From contig CAVQZD010000007.1 of assembly GCA_963718375.1 (NCBI GenBank), positions 1 through 64,000 on the forward strand: a stretch of DNA of 64,000 nucleotides, written 5' to 3'. The notes beneath the pieces are model-generated. The model had not been told where the DNA came from, ran no database searches, and saw only the letters and a program-made list of their open reading frames with translations. This document shows, in pieces, positions 49,138-58,335 of the stretch. The DNA is from RBG-16-64-13 sp963718375. Lineage in GTDB: Bacteria; Actinomycetota; Thermoleophilia; RBG-16-64-13. Every line of letters begins with the position of its first letter. The first letter of the stretch is position 1. The translations under genes and the position numbers were made by a program.

Positions 49138-51347
49138 TCGCCCGCCTCCGAGCCCTGACCGGCCTTGCCTTCGTGCTTCTGTCGGCGATTACCCTCCGGC
49201 CCAGTATGCGATGGCTCGGGAGCGTACCCCGGGTACTGGATCCGGTGACCCAGAAGACCCACGAGACTCATGTCAAAAGCCTCGCTGATATGATGCATAT
49301 CGGCCTGGGTGAGTTCGGACTCGTCAAGCTGGCCATCATCCACCCTCTGCTTGATGATCTCGTGTATCACTCCCTGGATCTTGCGTCTCGTGGGGCGTTC
49401 GAGGGCGCGGACCGCAGCCTCGACCCCGTCCGCCAGCATGATGATGCCCGCCTCCTTGGAGCGCGGCCTCTCACCTTCGTACCTGAAGCTCTCCTCTGCC
49501 ACCGAGCCCTTCGAACTCTGCTTGGCTTTGGCGTAGAAGAAGGCCATGAGCGACGTGCCGTGGTGCTGTTTGATGATGTCCACCACCGGTTTCGGCAACC
49601 CGTACATGCGGCCCATCCGTTCGCCATCGCGTACGTGAGCGGCGATGGCCACCTTCGAGAGGTGCGGGCTCAGGTGATCGTGAGGATTACCCACGTATAT
49701 TTGGTTCTCGATGAAGTATTCAGGTCTCGCCGTCTTGCCGATGTCGTGGTAGTAGGCGCCCACACGGGCAAGGTTGGGGTTGGCGTTTATGGCCTCAGCC
49801 GCCGCTTCGGCAAGAGTCCCCATCATGATGCTGTGATTGTAGGTGCCCGGTGCCAATTGCAGCAGCTTCTTGAGCAACGGGTGCGCGGGGTCGGCCAGTT
49901 CCAGCAGGCGTAGCGGCGTGGTGACATTCAAGACACTCTCGAACAAGAGGAGCAGGAGGATAGTCAGGAACCCGCTGAGGAAACCATTGCCGAAGCCCCA
50001 CAGGCTGCTGCGCAGAGCATCCCCCACCGAGGCCTCTGTGAAGATCTCAAGCGCGAATATGGTGAAGGCGGCTAAGAACATGCTGATGAGCGCGGTCCCC
50101 AGCAACGCCGCCCTCTTGGTCACCTTCGAGACGAGATACAGAGACAGTGCGCCGACCAAGAACGCCGCGATCGTATAGCGCATGCTGAGATCGGTCAGAA
50201 GGCCAACGTTGACAGACGCCAAGGTAATGAGCAGCAAGGCGCTCCTCGCGTTCAGTATCACCGAGACCACCATGCCCATGGCCGCCACAGGTATCAGATA
50301 GGCTGAAAGCGGAGGAATGATCAGCAGACGGGCTATCAGGGTACCGCCCACCAACAGGAACACCAGCGCCAGCAACATGTTGTTGGTCACTTCTTTGGTG
50401 CCCTTGTGGAAGCGATACAGGAGCCGGGAGAACACCACGGCCTCAAGCAAGGTGATGAAGAAGATGCCCAGCCATACCTTCCACCCATAGCGTGTCGAGG
50501 TAAAGCCCAGCGCCTGCAGGGTCAGCATATCCTGCGCGGTGACTATCTGCCCCTCCTCTACCACCATCTGTCCCTCTTCGACCGTCATGGCCACAGGGGC
50601 GACCTGATCCACCTGTTCCTGTATCGCCGCGTCCCACATTGCGTGGTCGATGATCTCGCTGGGCGTCAGGCACACCGTACCCACCTCATACACGGCAAGG
50701 CTCAGCGCTGGGGGGGCGTCCGCGAGCCCCCGCAGGCCAGCGACCGTGGCTCTGAGGTCTTCTTGGGCGTCGTCCATGCGATCCTCATAGACGGCAAAGT
50801 CACTGTAGAGGCGGTTTAGCGCCGCTAGCGCCTGTGACCAGACGAGCTCGAACGAGTCCGGATCGCAGGTAAGAAGATACTCGACCGTCGCGCGGGACAG
50901 CCCCTCGGCTTGCGGCGCCACGGCCTCCAGGCTGTCTGCCGCCGCAGCCAAGTCTCCGCCCGCCGCGACCTGCTGCCTGAGTGTCTCCGCCGTCTGCATG
51001 AACTCGTCCAGGATGCTGAGCGCCTCGGTCCGAGCGTTCGGATCGGTGACGTACACAGGAGGCACCCGCTTGGCGACCTGGTCCTTCAACTCTTCCGTGG
51101 CCGCCATGTCGACGACGGTGACAGTCTCATCAGCGGTTATGGACCTCGGGGCAGCCTTGCCCTCCGCGAAGCCATGCAGAGACGGCGCGTAGGCCGAGGC
51201 TATCAGCACTGTCAAGCCCACGACCAGGCATATCAGCATCACCAACTCAAAGCGTCGGTGGTCACGCTTCTCTACCCACTCGCTGAACTCGGCCAGCCGC
51301 TCCCGCCAGTGAGAACGCTCCCTGTGTTTGTCGAGGAGTTCAGGCAA
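49134..51347 (-). CDS. 7TMR-HDIG membrane phosphohydrolase (PgpH-like)
   Basis: This is a predicted membrane HD-domain phosphodiesterase. Relatives (PgpH) hydrolyse cyclic di-AMP; that activity here is inference. The 737-aa protein has one N-terminal membrane helix, a large extracytoplasmic sensor domain (about residues 55-310), a bundle of about seven membrane helices (~315-480), and a cytoplasmic HD domain. The HD domain has NHSIMMGTLAEAAAEAI, then VGAYYHDIGKTARPEYF, DHLSPHLSKVAIAAHVRDG and VDIIKQHHGTSLMAFFY. All metal-binding His and Asp residues of the HD family are in place. Confidence 0.92.
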   Translation of the reverse strand: MPELLDKHRERSHWRERLAEFSEWVEKRDHRRFELVMLICLVVGLTVLIASAYAPSLHGFAEGKAAPRSITADETVTVVDMAATEELKDQVAKRVPPVYVTDPNARTEALSILDEFMQTAETLRQQVAAGGDLAAAADSLEAVAPQAEGLSRATVEYLLTCDPDSFELVWSQALAALNRLYSDFAVYEDRMDDAQEDLRATVAGLRGLADAPPALSLAVYEVGTVCLTPSEIIDHAMWDAAIQEQVDQVAPVAMTVEEGQMVVEEGQIVTAQDMLTLQALGFTSTRYGWKVWLGIFFITLLEAVVFSRLLYRFHKGTKEVTNNMLLALVFLLVGGTLIARLLIIPPLSAYLIPVAAMGMVVSVILNARSALLLITLASVNVGLLTDLSMRYTIAAFLVGALSLYLVSKVTKRAALLGTALISMFLAAFTIFALEIFTEASVGDALRSSLWGFGNGFLSGFLTILLLLLFESVLNVTTPLRLLELADPAHPLLKKLLQLAPGTYNHSIMMGTLAEAAAEAINANPNLARVGAYYHDIGKTARPEYFIENQIYVGNPHDHLSPHLSKVAIAAHVRDGERMGRMYGLPKPVVDIIKQHHGTSLMAFFYAKAKQSSKGSVAEESFRYEGERPRSKEAGIIMLADGVEAAVRALERPTRRKIQGVIHEIIKQRVDDGQLDESELTQADMHHISEAFDMSLVGLLGHRIQYPGYAPEPSHTGPEGNRRQKHEGKAGQGSEAGD

Positions 51348-51352
51348 GTCGG

Positions 51353-52387
51353 CTACTCCTTGGACACGCCGCCCGGGCGGCCGCTGTGGCGGGCATCCGC
51401 CCGCGCGCGCGGCGCGGTCCTGCGCGCCGGACTATCGCGTTCTGAGTGCTCCTTATAGGCGGATACGATGTCTTGCACGAGCTTGTGCCTCACCACATCG
51501 TGGCTGTCGAAGTAAACAAAGGTTATGTCGGGGATACTCGCAAGCACCTCCCGCACGTTCACGAGACCCGAACGCGCTCCGCGGGCCAGGTCGATCTGGG
51601 TTATGTCGCCCGTGACTATCATCTTTGCCCCGAAACCCAAGCGCGTCAGGAACATCTTCATCTGTTCAGGGCTGGTGTTCTGCGCCTCGTCAAGAATGAT
51701 CAGTGAGTCATTGAGCGTGCGGCCCCGCATGTAAGCCAGAGGCGCGACCTCTATGGCTCCTCGGGCAAGATAGTCGGTCAGTCGGTCTGAGTCCATCATG
51801 TCGTACAGAGCATCGAACAAGGGTCGCAGATAGGGGTCCACCTTCTCCATCAGTCCCCCGGGCAGAAAGCCTAGCTTCTCCCCGGCTTCTACAGCGGGAC
51901 GGGTCAAGATCACCCGAGCCACCTCTCCGGACAACAGCGCCCGGCTGGCCATCGCCATTGCCAGGTAGGTCTTGCCGGTGCCTGCTGGTCCGATGCCGAA
52001 CGTGATGGTGTTCTTGCGGATGGCGTCGACGTACCCCTTCTGGTTGACGGTCTTGGGACGGATGCGTCGGCCGCGGTGCTCAAGAATGACATCACCCACG
52101 ATATCGCCGAGACTCTGCGTGCCGTTGCCTGGGTCTGAACTGAGCGAGGCCGCCAGTCTGAGGGTGGAGTCGTCCAGGTTCTGACCGGAACGCAACAGAG
52201 CGAGGAGTTCCTCGACCAGCGCCTCGCCCTGCTCCACTTCGGCGGAGGTGCCATCAAGGGTGAGCTGATTGCCGCGAAGGCTTATCCCGCAACTTAGCAG
52301 ACCTTCCAGCGCGCGCAGGTGCATATCGTGGTCGCCCACGAGTAGGGCAGCCGTCTGGTTGTCAAGATCGATCTGCTTGGTCGCCAC
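51353..52387 (-). CDS. phoH: PhoH-like ATPase
   Basis: ATP-binding protein linked to RNA metabolism; the exact activity is not settled. The 344-aa protein has an N-terminal KH-like region. The ATPase core follows with Walker A FGIGPAGTGKTYLAMAMA, then ILTRPAVEAGEKLGFLPG, MRGRTLNDSLIILDEAQNT (Walker B) and VTGDITQIDL. The last ~25 residues are Arg/Pro/Ala-rich and not typical of the family. It lies 5 nt upstream of the HDIG gene. Confidence 0.94.
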   Translation of the reverse strand: MATKQIDLDNQTAALLVGDHDMHLRALEGLLSCGISLRGNQLTLDGTSAEVEQGEALVEELLALLRSGQNLDDSTLRLAASLSSDPGNGTQSLGDIVGDVILEHRGRRIRPKTVNQKGYVDAIRKNTITFGIGPAGTGKTYLAMAMASRALLSGEVARVILTRPAVEAGEKLGFLPGGLMEKVDPYLRPLFDALYDMMDSDRLTDYLARGAIEVAPLAYMRGRTLNDSLIILDEAQNTSPEQMKMFLTRLGFGAKMIVTGDITQIDLARGARSGLVNVREVLASIPDITFVYFDSHDVVRHKLVQDIVSAYKEHSERDSPARRTAPRARADARHSGRPGGVSKE

Positions 52388-52392
52388 TTTGC

Positions 52393-52836
52393 TCAGGAGA
52401 GACGCTCCTTGACCAGGCGCGAGGCAAGCTTGCCGTCGACTCGGACTCCACCTTCGGTCATGATCGCCGCCATGACTTTGCCCATGTCGCGCACGGAGGT
52501 AGCCCCGGTCTCCGTGACCGCCCGGTCAACGAGAGCGGATAGCTCACTCTCATCCATCTGCTCAGGCAGCAACTCTTGGATGATGGAGATGGCCAACTCC
52601 TCGCGCGCGAGCAGATCATCCCTACCCCCGGCTTTGAAGGCCTCCACCGACTCCTCGCGGCGTTTCAACTCACGTCTGAGCACTGCCAGTTCGGCATCCT
52701 CGCTCAGCGGCTCGCGAGTCTGCTTCTCTTCCTTCTGCAGCTCGTTGATGATCATTCTTAGGGCCGTCACGCGCTCTTTGTCGCCGGCTTTCAGCGCCGT
52801 CTTCACAGATTCCTGAAGTCCTTCGATGATGCTCAT
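52393..52836 (-). CDS. YqeY / GatB-like domain protein
   Basis: Homologue of the C-terminal tail domain of GatB. Its role is not certain; it may assist tRNA-dependent amidation. The 147-aa protein is helical throughout: VKTALKAGDKERVTALRMII, RRELKRREESVEAFKAGGR and GKVMAAIMTEGGVRVDGKLA, in the family order. It follows the HIT gene with a 4-nt overlap and precedes phoH by 5 nt. Confidence 0.9.
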   Translation of the reverse strand: MSIIEGLQESVKTALKAGDKERVTALRMIINELQKEEKQTREPLSEDAELAVLRRELKRREESVEAFKAGGRDDLLAREELAISIIQELLPEQMDESELSALVDRAVTETGATSVRDMGKVMAAIMTEGGVRVDGKLASRLVKERLS

Positions 52837-53174
52837 CTGAGCCCCCCCAGATACTCGCCACCAAGCACGTGAAAATGCAGGTGCTGGATCTCTTGCCCAC
52901 CGTCGGCTCCGACGTTGGTGATGACGCGATAGCCCGAGTCCTTGATACCCAACTGTTGGGCGACCCGAACGACGAAATCGAGAAGTGCGCCCCCCATACC
53001 ATCCTCTCGCCCCACAAGTTCGTTGAGCGAGCCCACATGTTCACGCGGGACGACCAATACGTGCTGAGCAGCTTCTGGGTTCAAGTCGCGGAATGCGACG
53101 AAATCAGCGTCTTCAAGAACGACGGCGCTGGCGATCTCCCCACTCGCGATACGACAGAATATGCAGTCGTCCAT
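52833..53174 (-). CDS. HIT-family protein (HinT-like)
   Basis: Histidine-triad nucleotide-binding protein, probably a phosphoramidase. The 113-aa protein starts MDDCIFCRIASGEI and has LEDADFVAFRDLNPEAAQHV. The active site is IQHLHFHVLGGEYLGGL (HxHxH). The CxxC near the start (CIFC) may bind zinc, as in many bacterial members. It sits between rsmE and yqeY in the same operon. Confidence 0.93.
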   Translation of the reverse strand: MDDCIFCRIASGEIASAVVLEDADFVAFRDLNPEAAQHVLVVPREHVGSLNELVGREDGMGGALLDFVVRVAQQLGIKDSGYRVITNVGADGGQEIQHLHFHVLGGEYLGGLR

Positions 53175-53188
53175 GGGGGCTGATTATA

Positions 53189-53995
53189 CTACCAATCCCC
53201 TGCCAAAAGACGTGCTGCCGCCACGGCCACTGGTCCTGCCGTCTCGGCACGCAGAACGCTCTGGCCCAGCCTCGCCGCCGTGATGTGCGCGTCGGAAAAC
53301 TCCTGCAACTCCTGCTGCGACCATCCGCTCTCCGGGCCTATCCACAGTGCGAGCGCCGCCTCCCTCCTCTCGCCAGATGAGGCCTGACTCGAAGCCACCT
53401 CTCGTTCCAGCACTTCGCCCAGCATCGCAGACGCGGACGGCTCCAGCACTACCGACGATGCGCCCTCAGCCTCCAGACGGTCGGCGGCGGCTTTGAGAGA
53501 AGGTAATACCTCCACTGAAGGCACCGTGGTCTGCTTGCTCTGTTTCGCCGCTTCGAGGACGATCCGCTGCCACCGCTGTAGACGAGCTGCCCGCGCCGGT
53601 CCGGGCAGCGACGTCGACCCGGCCGCAGGCACCAGCATGAAGAAGCTCGTCCCCACCTCGGTGCCCTTCTCCAGGACTTGCTCCAGAAGCGCGGGCCGGG
53701 TCAAGGCCTGCACCAATCCGACCCGCATGTGATAGCTCGCGCCGGCCTCCGCCCCTTGCAGACGCTCACTGAGTACGACTCTTACGGGATCCTTCGCACT
53801 GCTTACCGCGGCCGCGAATGTAGAGCCTCCCACCACCACCTCGCACTCGTCACCACGCTGCAGTCGCAAGACCCGTGAAACGTGATGCGAGTCCTCAGCG
53901 TTCAGCGTGAGCTCAGCCCCCGCGGTCCCGGATTCGCCGGATGAGGACCCAGGGCCCGGATCGTCGCTGAAGAACCGGGGGCGGAAGCCAGGCAC
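53189..53995 (-). CDS. rsmE: 16S rRNA m3U1498 methyltransferase
   Basis: RsmE methylates U1498 of 16S rRNA. The 268-aa protein has an N-terminal PUA-like domain (ADSHHVSRVLRLQRGDECEV-like region). The SPOUT knot follows, with ALTRPALLEQVLEKGTEVGT, LWIGPESGWSQQELQEF and RLGQSVLRAETAGPVAVA. A short N-terminal extension (about 30 residues, Gly/Ser-rich) precedes the domain. It lies between ctp and the HIT gene. Confidence 0.93.
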   Translation of the reverse strand: MPGFRPRFFSDDPGPGSSSGESGTAGAELTLNAEDSHHVSRVLRLQRGDECEVVVGGSTFAAAVSSAKDPVRVVLSERLQGAEAGASYHMRVGLVQALTRPALLEQVLEKGTEVGTSFFMLVPAAGSTSLPGPARAARLQRWQRIVLEAAKQSKQTTVPSVEVLPSLKAAADRLEAEGASSVVLEPSASAMLGEVLEREVASSQASSGERREAALALWIGPESGWSQQELQEFSDAHITAARLGQSVLRAETAGPVAVAAARLLAGDW

Positions 53996-54005
53996 CCCGA
54001 GGCTC

Positions 54006-55358
54006 CTAACCGCCTGAAGCGATGAGGTCCAGCGCCTTCTCTAGAGTCTCGTCCACGTCTTCCGTGGCAGGATCGTCGGGAGCGACCACATCTGGGGTGA
54101 TGCCCGTCTCGTTGATGTCTCGCCCTTTCGGAGTGAGGTAGACGGCTATGGTCACCTTGACAGCGCCACCGTTGGAGAGCGGCTCTATGTTCTGCACCAG
54201 CCCCTTGCCAAAAGTCGTCTCCCCCAGCAGGGCGGCCCGGGCGTAGTCCTGAAGCGCTCCCGCAAGTATCTCGGACGCGCTGGCACTGTACCCGTCGACG
54301 AGCAGATAGAGGGGAATATCGGGGGAGATGGCGTCACCGCTCGCCTGCAGCTGCTCCTCAGGGTAGTGCAGCCCCTTCGTGCTCACGATCACTCCGCTGT
54401 CGATGAAGATGCTGGCCACCTCGACGGCCTGATCCAGGAGACCGCCGCCATTGCCTCTGATATCCAGGACGATTGCGTCGACCTTGTCCTCGTAGATGGC
54501 CGTCTCGACGACAGAACGGAGTTCGGCCGCCGCTTTCTCGCTGGCGAAGGTGGAGAGCACTATGTGGGCGACCTTCTTGCCCTTGTCATCCATGATCGTG
54601 GTAGTCGTAGTGGGGACCACAATCGTGCGGCGGGTGAGTGTATAGGTCTGATCGCTGCCGCCCTCCGGGACCTGCGTCAGATCGACGGTCGCAGTATCGG
54701 CGATCCTCTCTGCCTCCGCCGCATCGGTCGCGGGATCGCTGCCCCCCTCTGCGGTGAGTGTAGTGGTGGTGGAGAGCGGGGCGGCGGGGCGGTACATCTT
54801 CAGCTGTACCTCGCTGCCCTCCTCACCCTTGATGTCCGAGACCACCTGCATGAGAGTAAGCCCCTGCGTGCTGGACCCGGCAACAGCGAGCACGATGTCG
54901 CCCCCTTTGATCCCGGCCTCAGCCGCTGGGGAACCCTCGAACACCGACACCACTGTGGGGAGTAGCCCGTTCATCATCAGCACCATCCCCACGCCGCTGT
55001 ACTCACCCGAGGTCGTCTCGACGAGCGACGCGTACTCCTCGGGGTCGAAGTAGTAGGTGTAGGGATCGTCCAGACCAGCGAGCATCCCGTCGATGGCAGA
55101 GCGACTCAGGATGTCCGCGTCTATCGGCTCGAAGAAGGTCGATTCCAGCTTCTGAAAGATCTCTTCTTGCAGCTCGACATCGAGCTCGCCCCCGCTTCCG
55201 CCCTCAGCGGCAGACCCTCCGTCATTGCTTAGGATCCGCTGCGCTGCCGAGTCCAATCCGGGGATGGCTGCTCCCAGCAGGGTGCCAGCGAAGATGAGGG
55301 CGATCGCCACCACCACGGAAATCGCCGCAAGCAAAGCTGTCTTCATGTTACCGGACAT
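54006..55358 (-). CDS. C-terminal processing peptidase (S41) with PDZ domain
   Basis: Serine protease of the Ctp family acting outside the cytoplasmic membrane. The 450-aa protein has an N-terminal membrane anchor, a PDZ domain (~130-200, GVGMVLMMNGLLPTVVSVFE), and the catalytic domain with the Ser in LVDGYSASASEIL and the Lys in TTFGKGLVQ. Between the PDZ and the catalytic domain lies an added ~45-residue segment rich in Thr, Ala, Asp and Glu that most members lack. It is directly downstream of the EnvC-like gene, 3 nt apart. This fits the known association of Ctp with ftsEX and cell-wall hydrolase control. Confidence 0.93.
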   Translation of the reverse strand: MSGNMKTALLAAISVVVAIALIFAGTLLGAAIPGLDSAAQRILSNDGGSAAEGGSGGELDVELQEEIFQKLESTFFEPIDADILSRSAIDGMLAGLDDPYTYYFDPEEYASLVETTSGEYSGVGMVLMMNGLLPTVVSVFEGSPAAEAGIKGGDIVLAVAGSSTQGLTLMQVVSDIKGEEGSEVQLKMYRPAAPLSTTTTLTAEGGSDPATDAAEAERIADTATVDLTQVPEGGSDQTYTLTRRTIVVPTTTTTIMDDKGKKVAHIVLSTFASEKAAAELRSVVETAIYEDKVDAIVLDIRGNGGGLLDQAVEVASIFIDSGVIVSTKGLHYPEEQLQASGDAISPDIPLYLLVDGYSASASEILAGALQDYARAALLGETTFGKGLVQNIEPLSNGGAVKVTIAVYLTPKGRDINETGITPDVVAPDDPATEDVDETLEKALDLIASGG

Positions 55359-55361
55359 ATA

Positions 55362-56630
55362 TCAGAGATAACCCATCGGGTCGACTGGAGTCCCGTTCAC
55401 CCGCACTTCGAAGTGCAAGTGTGGCCCAGTAGAATACCCGGTGCTTCCTACATTGCCAATCACGGCACCCCGTTTCACCACCTGTCCCGCGGACACCGAG
55501 ATCGAGGACTGGTGCGCGTAAAGCGTGGCCAGACCGCCGCCGTGGTCGATGATGGAGCACTTACCGTAGCCGCCACGCCAGCCAGCAAACACAACCTCCC
55601 CCGCTGCCGCGGCCTTTATGGGGTCACCCTGAGCGGCCTGGAAATCGACCCCGGTATGTAGCTTCTTCACCTTGAAGACTGGGTGGATGCGATAGCCGAA
55701 GCCGGAGGTGATAGGTCCGGGCACAGGCCTGGAGAGTACCCCCTTACCGGGCTTGGTGGGTGTCGAGGACTCGCTGTTCTTCAATAGAGCCTCGACGCGG
55801 CCTGAGTCGGCCAACAACTGGTCCTCTTGCTGTGTCCAAGACTTCTGGTCCTTCTCGATCGAGACCAGGACCGCGCTCTTGGCAGAACGCGCGGCCTCCA
55901 CCTCGCTGAGTGAGGCCCTGCACTCTTCGTCGGCCGCCCGCAGTTCGTCCGTCACGGCCGCTTGATCGGCTTCCAAGGAGGCTACGCGTGCGCGCTCCGC
56001 CTGGAGGGCACTCCGCTGCGCGACAATCTGCTCCTTGAGGCCCTTGATCTGCTCCACCAACTTCGCATCCTGGTCGGCTATAGCCGAGAGCAGCCTGAAT
56101 CGCTCGACGACCTCCACCAGAGAGTCGTTCTCCTCGCCGAAAAGCGCGATGAGATACTCGGGCGCGCCGCCAGACTTGTACATGGCCACCATGCGGTCGC
56201 AAAGTGCCTCTTGCTCTGCAGCCAGCTCTTTCTCAGTCTTCTCGAGCTCCTGCTGGTTGCTCTCCAGTTGCGCCATCAGCTTCGCCAGCTCCTCCTGGAG
56301 TTCCGCCAGACGAGCGGCAGCCGTCGAATAGGCGCCGTGGGCGGCATCGTAAGCCTTCTGCGCATAAGCGAGACTCTGGTCAAGGGCTGCGATGTCGCCG
56401 AGAGCCGCCTTGCGGGAAGCCTCGGCCTTCTTGATGTTGGCGCGGACGTCGTTCAGTTCCGCGCGCAACTCCTTGAGTTGTTGGTCGAGCCCGCTGCTCG
56501 ATGTCGCTTCGACCGATTGGGGCGCCAACATGCCTACCAGCGATACGGCCAGGACAAGCGCGGCCAAGCCAAGTCCGAAGGACCTGACCGCGCGCCAGAA
56601 GCTCAGCCTGCGGATCGAGGAGTGCAACAC
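55362..56630 (-). CDS. EnvC-like murein hydrolase / activator (M23)
   Basis: Exported cell-wall protein working with FtsEX. The 422-aa product has a signal sequence (ending near SVEAT), a long coiled coil (about residues 45-270, Glu/Ala/Gln-rich), and a LytM/M23 domain. That domain has FKVKKLHTGVDFQAAQGDPI and THLH-type GPHLHFEVRVNGTPVDPMGY. The His and Asp of HTGVD and both His of HLHFE are present, so the domain may be an active endopeptidase, unlike E. coli EnvC. Start GTG with GGGAGG upstream. It lies between ftsX and ctp. Confidence 0.92.
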   Translation of the reverse strand: MLHSSIRRLSFWRAVRSFGLGLAALVLAVSLVGMLAPQSVEATSSSGLDQQLKELRAELNDVRANIKKAEASRKAALGDIAALDQSLAYAQKAYDAAHGAYSTAAARLAELQEELAKLMAQLESNQQELEKTEKELAAEQEALCDRMVAMYKSGGAPEYLIALFGEENDSLVEVVERFRLLSAIADQDAKLVEQIKGLKEQIVAQRSALQAERARVASLEADQAAVTDELRAADEECRASLSEVEAARSAKSAVLVSIEKDQKSWTQQEDQLLADSGRVEALLKNSESSTPTKPGKGVLSRPVPGPITSGFGYRIHPVFKVKKLHTGVDFQAAQGDPIKAAAAGEVVFAGWRGGYGKCSIIDHGGGLATLYAHQSSISVSAGQVVKRGAVIGNVGSTGYSTGPHLHFEVRVNGTPVDPMGYL

Positions 56631-56664
56631 CAGAGTGGCCTCCCGGCTCTGCTGATCGTGAGGG

Positions 56665-57558
56665 CTAGACCTTGAGCAACCGGCGGAGTCCGATCGCAGA
56701 GCCCACGGCGCCTATCACGACCCCGACTCCCAAGAGCACAAGCGCAACCAAGGTCATCGGGACAGCGTCCGTCGGATCACTCATGAAGGGCATCAAGTCC
56801 TTCAGTTTGCCCACTCCGTATTGGTTGACCAAGAGCACGGTGACAGCCGCGGCGGCAGCCCCTCCCAGCCCCACAGCTACGCCCTCTATTAGGAACGGCC
56901 AGCGGATGAACCAGTTGGTCGCGCCAACCAGCTTCATGATCTCCACCTCCCGCTTGCGCGCAAAGATGGAAAGTCGGATGGTATTGGAGATGAGCAGGAT
57001 AGAGACAACCCCCAGAAGCACGATGAATCCCACCAGGATATTGCGCACTTGCGAGGTCATCATGAACAGCTTCTCGGCGGTCGCAGCCGCATAGTCGACT
57101 TCATCGATGATCTCGTTGTTCGGGTCCAGCGCTTGGATCCGCTGGGACACCGGCGCAACCTGCGTGGGGTCGACAAGGGTGACTACGAGTTTGTTCATCA
57201 ACGGATTCCGCGACAGGCCCTCGAACATCTCCGGGGAGTCCAACCTCTCTTTGAGCTCCTCCAGACCCTCTTCCTTACTGACAAAGGTGACAGCCTTGAC
57301 CTCTGTCCAGCCTGCGATCGCGCTCTCCATACTCGTCATCGCGTCTGGAGCCGGATCGGGATCTCTCTTGAAGAAGACGTTGATCTGGACCTTTTGCTCA
57401 ACATCGCCCAGCATGTTGTTGGTGGTGAAGACGAACACGAGCACCACGCCCAACATCATGATGGACAGAAAGACCGTCACCAAGGCGGCGATGGTCATGA
57501 AGTAGTTGCGTCGCAGGGACCCGAAGGCCTCCTTGAAGAAGAAACTAAGCTTCCCCAT
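56665..57558 (-). CDS. ftsX: Cell-division protein FtsX
   Basis: Membrane subunit of FtsEX, which transmits ATP hydrolysis to cell-wall hydrolases at the division site. The 297-aa protein has the short cytoplasmic start and first helix (FMTIAALVTVFLSIMMLGVVL). An extracytoplasmic domain (about 55-170) follows, then three C-terminal helices with the conserved SIFARKREVEIMKLVGATNWFIR. It overlaps ftsE by 14 nt. Confidence 0.96.
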   Translation of the reverse strand: MGKLSFFFKEAFGSLRRNYFMTIAALVTVFLSIMMLGVVLVFVFTTNNMLGDVEQKVQINVFFKRDPDPAPDAMTSMESAIAGWTEVKAVTFVSKEEGLEELKERLDSPEMFEGLSRNPLMNKLVVTLVDPTQVAPVSQRIQALDPNNEIIDEVDYAAATAEKLFMMTSQVRNILVGFIVLLGVVSILLISNTIRLSIFARKREVEIMKLVGATNWFIRWPFLIEGVAVGLGGAAAAAVTVLLVNQYGVGKLKDLMPFMSDPTDAVPMTLVALVLLGVGVVIGAVGSAIGLRRLLKV

Positions 57559-58228
57559 AGCCGCCCCGTTTCTGATCGCGAATCACCTTGCCGCCCTCGA
57601 GTTGGATCACTCGGCGGCGCATGCGGTCCACCATCTCACGGTCATGGGTGGCCATGACCACAGTAGTGCCGGTCTTGTTGATGCGATAGAGGAGCTGCAT
57701 GATGCCCAGGGAGGTCTCCGGGTCGAGATTGCCCGTGGGCTCATCGGCTATTAGCAGTGGGGGATGGTTGACGAAGGCCCTCGCGATCGAGACGCGCTGC
57801 TGCTCTCCACCCGAGAGCTGGTTTGGATAGTTCTTCGCCTTGTTCGCGAGCCCCACTAGCGAAAGCATCTCGTTGGCCTTCTTCTTGGCAGCGGCGTTCG
57901 CCCCACCTGTGACCACGAGCGCATACATCACGTTCTCGTAGGCGGTCTTGTTGGGAAGCAGCTTGAAGTCCTGGAACACGCAGCCGATATTGCGGCGCAG
58001 ATAAGGTACCTTCCAGCGCCTCAAAGTCGACAGGTCGCGCCCACCGACGCTGACTTTGCCCTTGTCAGGCTCCAACTCCCGGATGAGCAGGCGGATGAAG
58101 GTGGACTTCCCTGATCCGGAAGGCCCTACCAGGAACACGAACTCCCCCTTTTCGATATGGAGGTTCACCTTCTCCAGACCGATGGTGGTTGGCTGATAGA
58201 TCTTGGTTACTTCCTCGAATCTGATCAC
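57545..58228 (-). CDS. ftsE: Cell-division ATPase FtsE
   Basis: ATPase of FtsEX. The 227-aa protein has Walker A FLVGPSGSGKSTFIRLLIRE, Q-loop GCVFQDFKLLPNKTAYENV (the FtsE-specific FQDFKLL), signature LSGGEQQRVSIARA, Walker B LLIADEPTGNLDP and the His switch VVMATHDREMVD. It begins 107 bp after prfB and is followed by ftsX, the EnvC-like gene and ctp, a complete division-linked cell-wall module. Confidence 0.97.
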   Translation of the reverse strand: MIRFEEVTKIYQPTTIGLEKVNLHIEKGEFVFLVGPSGSGKSTFIRLLIRELEPDKGKVSVGGRDLSTLRRWKVPYLRRNIGCVFQDFKLLPNKTAYENVMYALVVTGGANAAAKKKANEMLSLVGLANKAKNYPNQLSGGEQQRVSIARAFVNHPPLLIADEPTGNLDPETSLGIMQLLYRINKTGTTVVMATHDREMVDRMRRRVIQLEGGKVIRDQKRGGYGEA

Positions 58229-58268
58229 GGGTTACGTCCGACCTCCGTTCTTACAGTCTCTAACGATA

Positions 58269-58280
58269 ATTCCGCGGAAT
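58269..58280. repeat. 12-bp perfect palindrome upstream of ftsE
   Basis: ATTCCGCGGAAT reads the same on both strands and lies ~41 nt upstream of the ftsE ATG, in the 107-bp gap after prfB. A possible operator; no -35/-10 pair was recognised beside it. Confidence 0.35.
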
Positions 58281-58335
58281 AGGCGAAAAACCTCCCGCCT
58301 CTTTTGCCGGAAACGACGGGTCAATCGTCCAAGAG

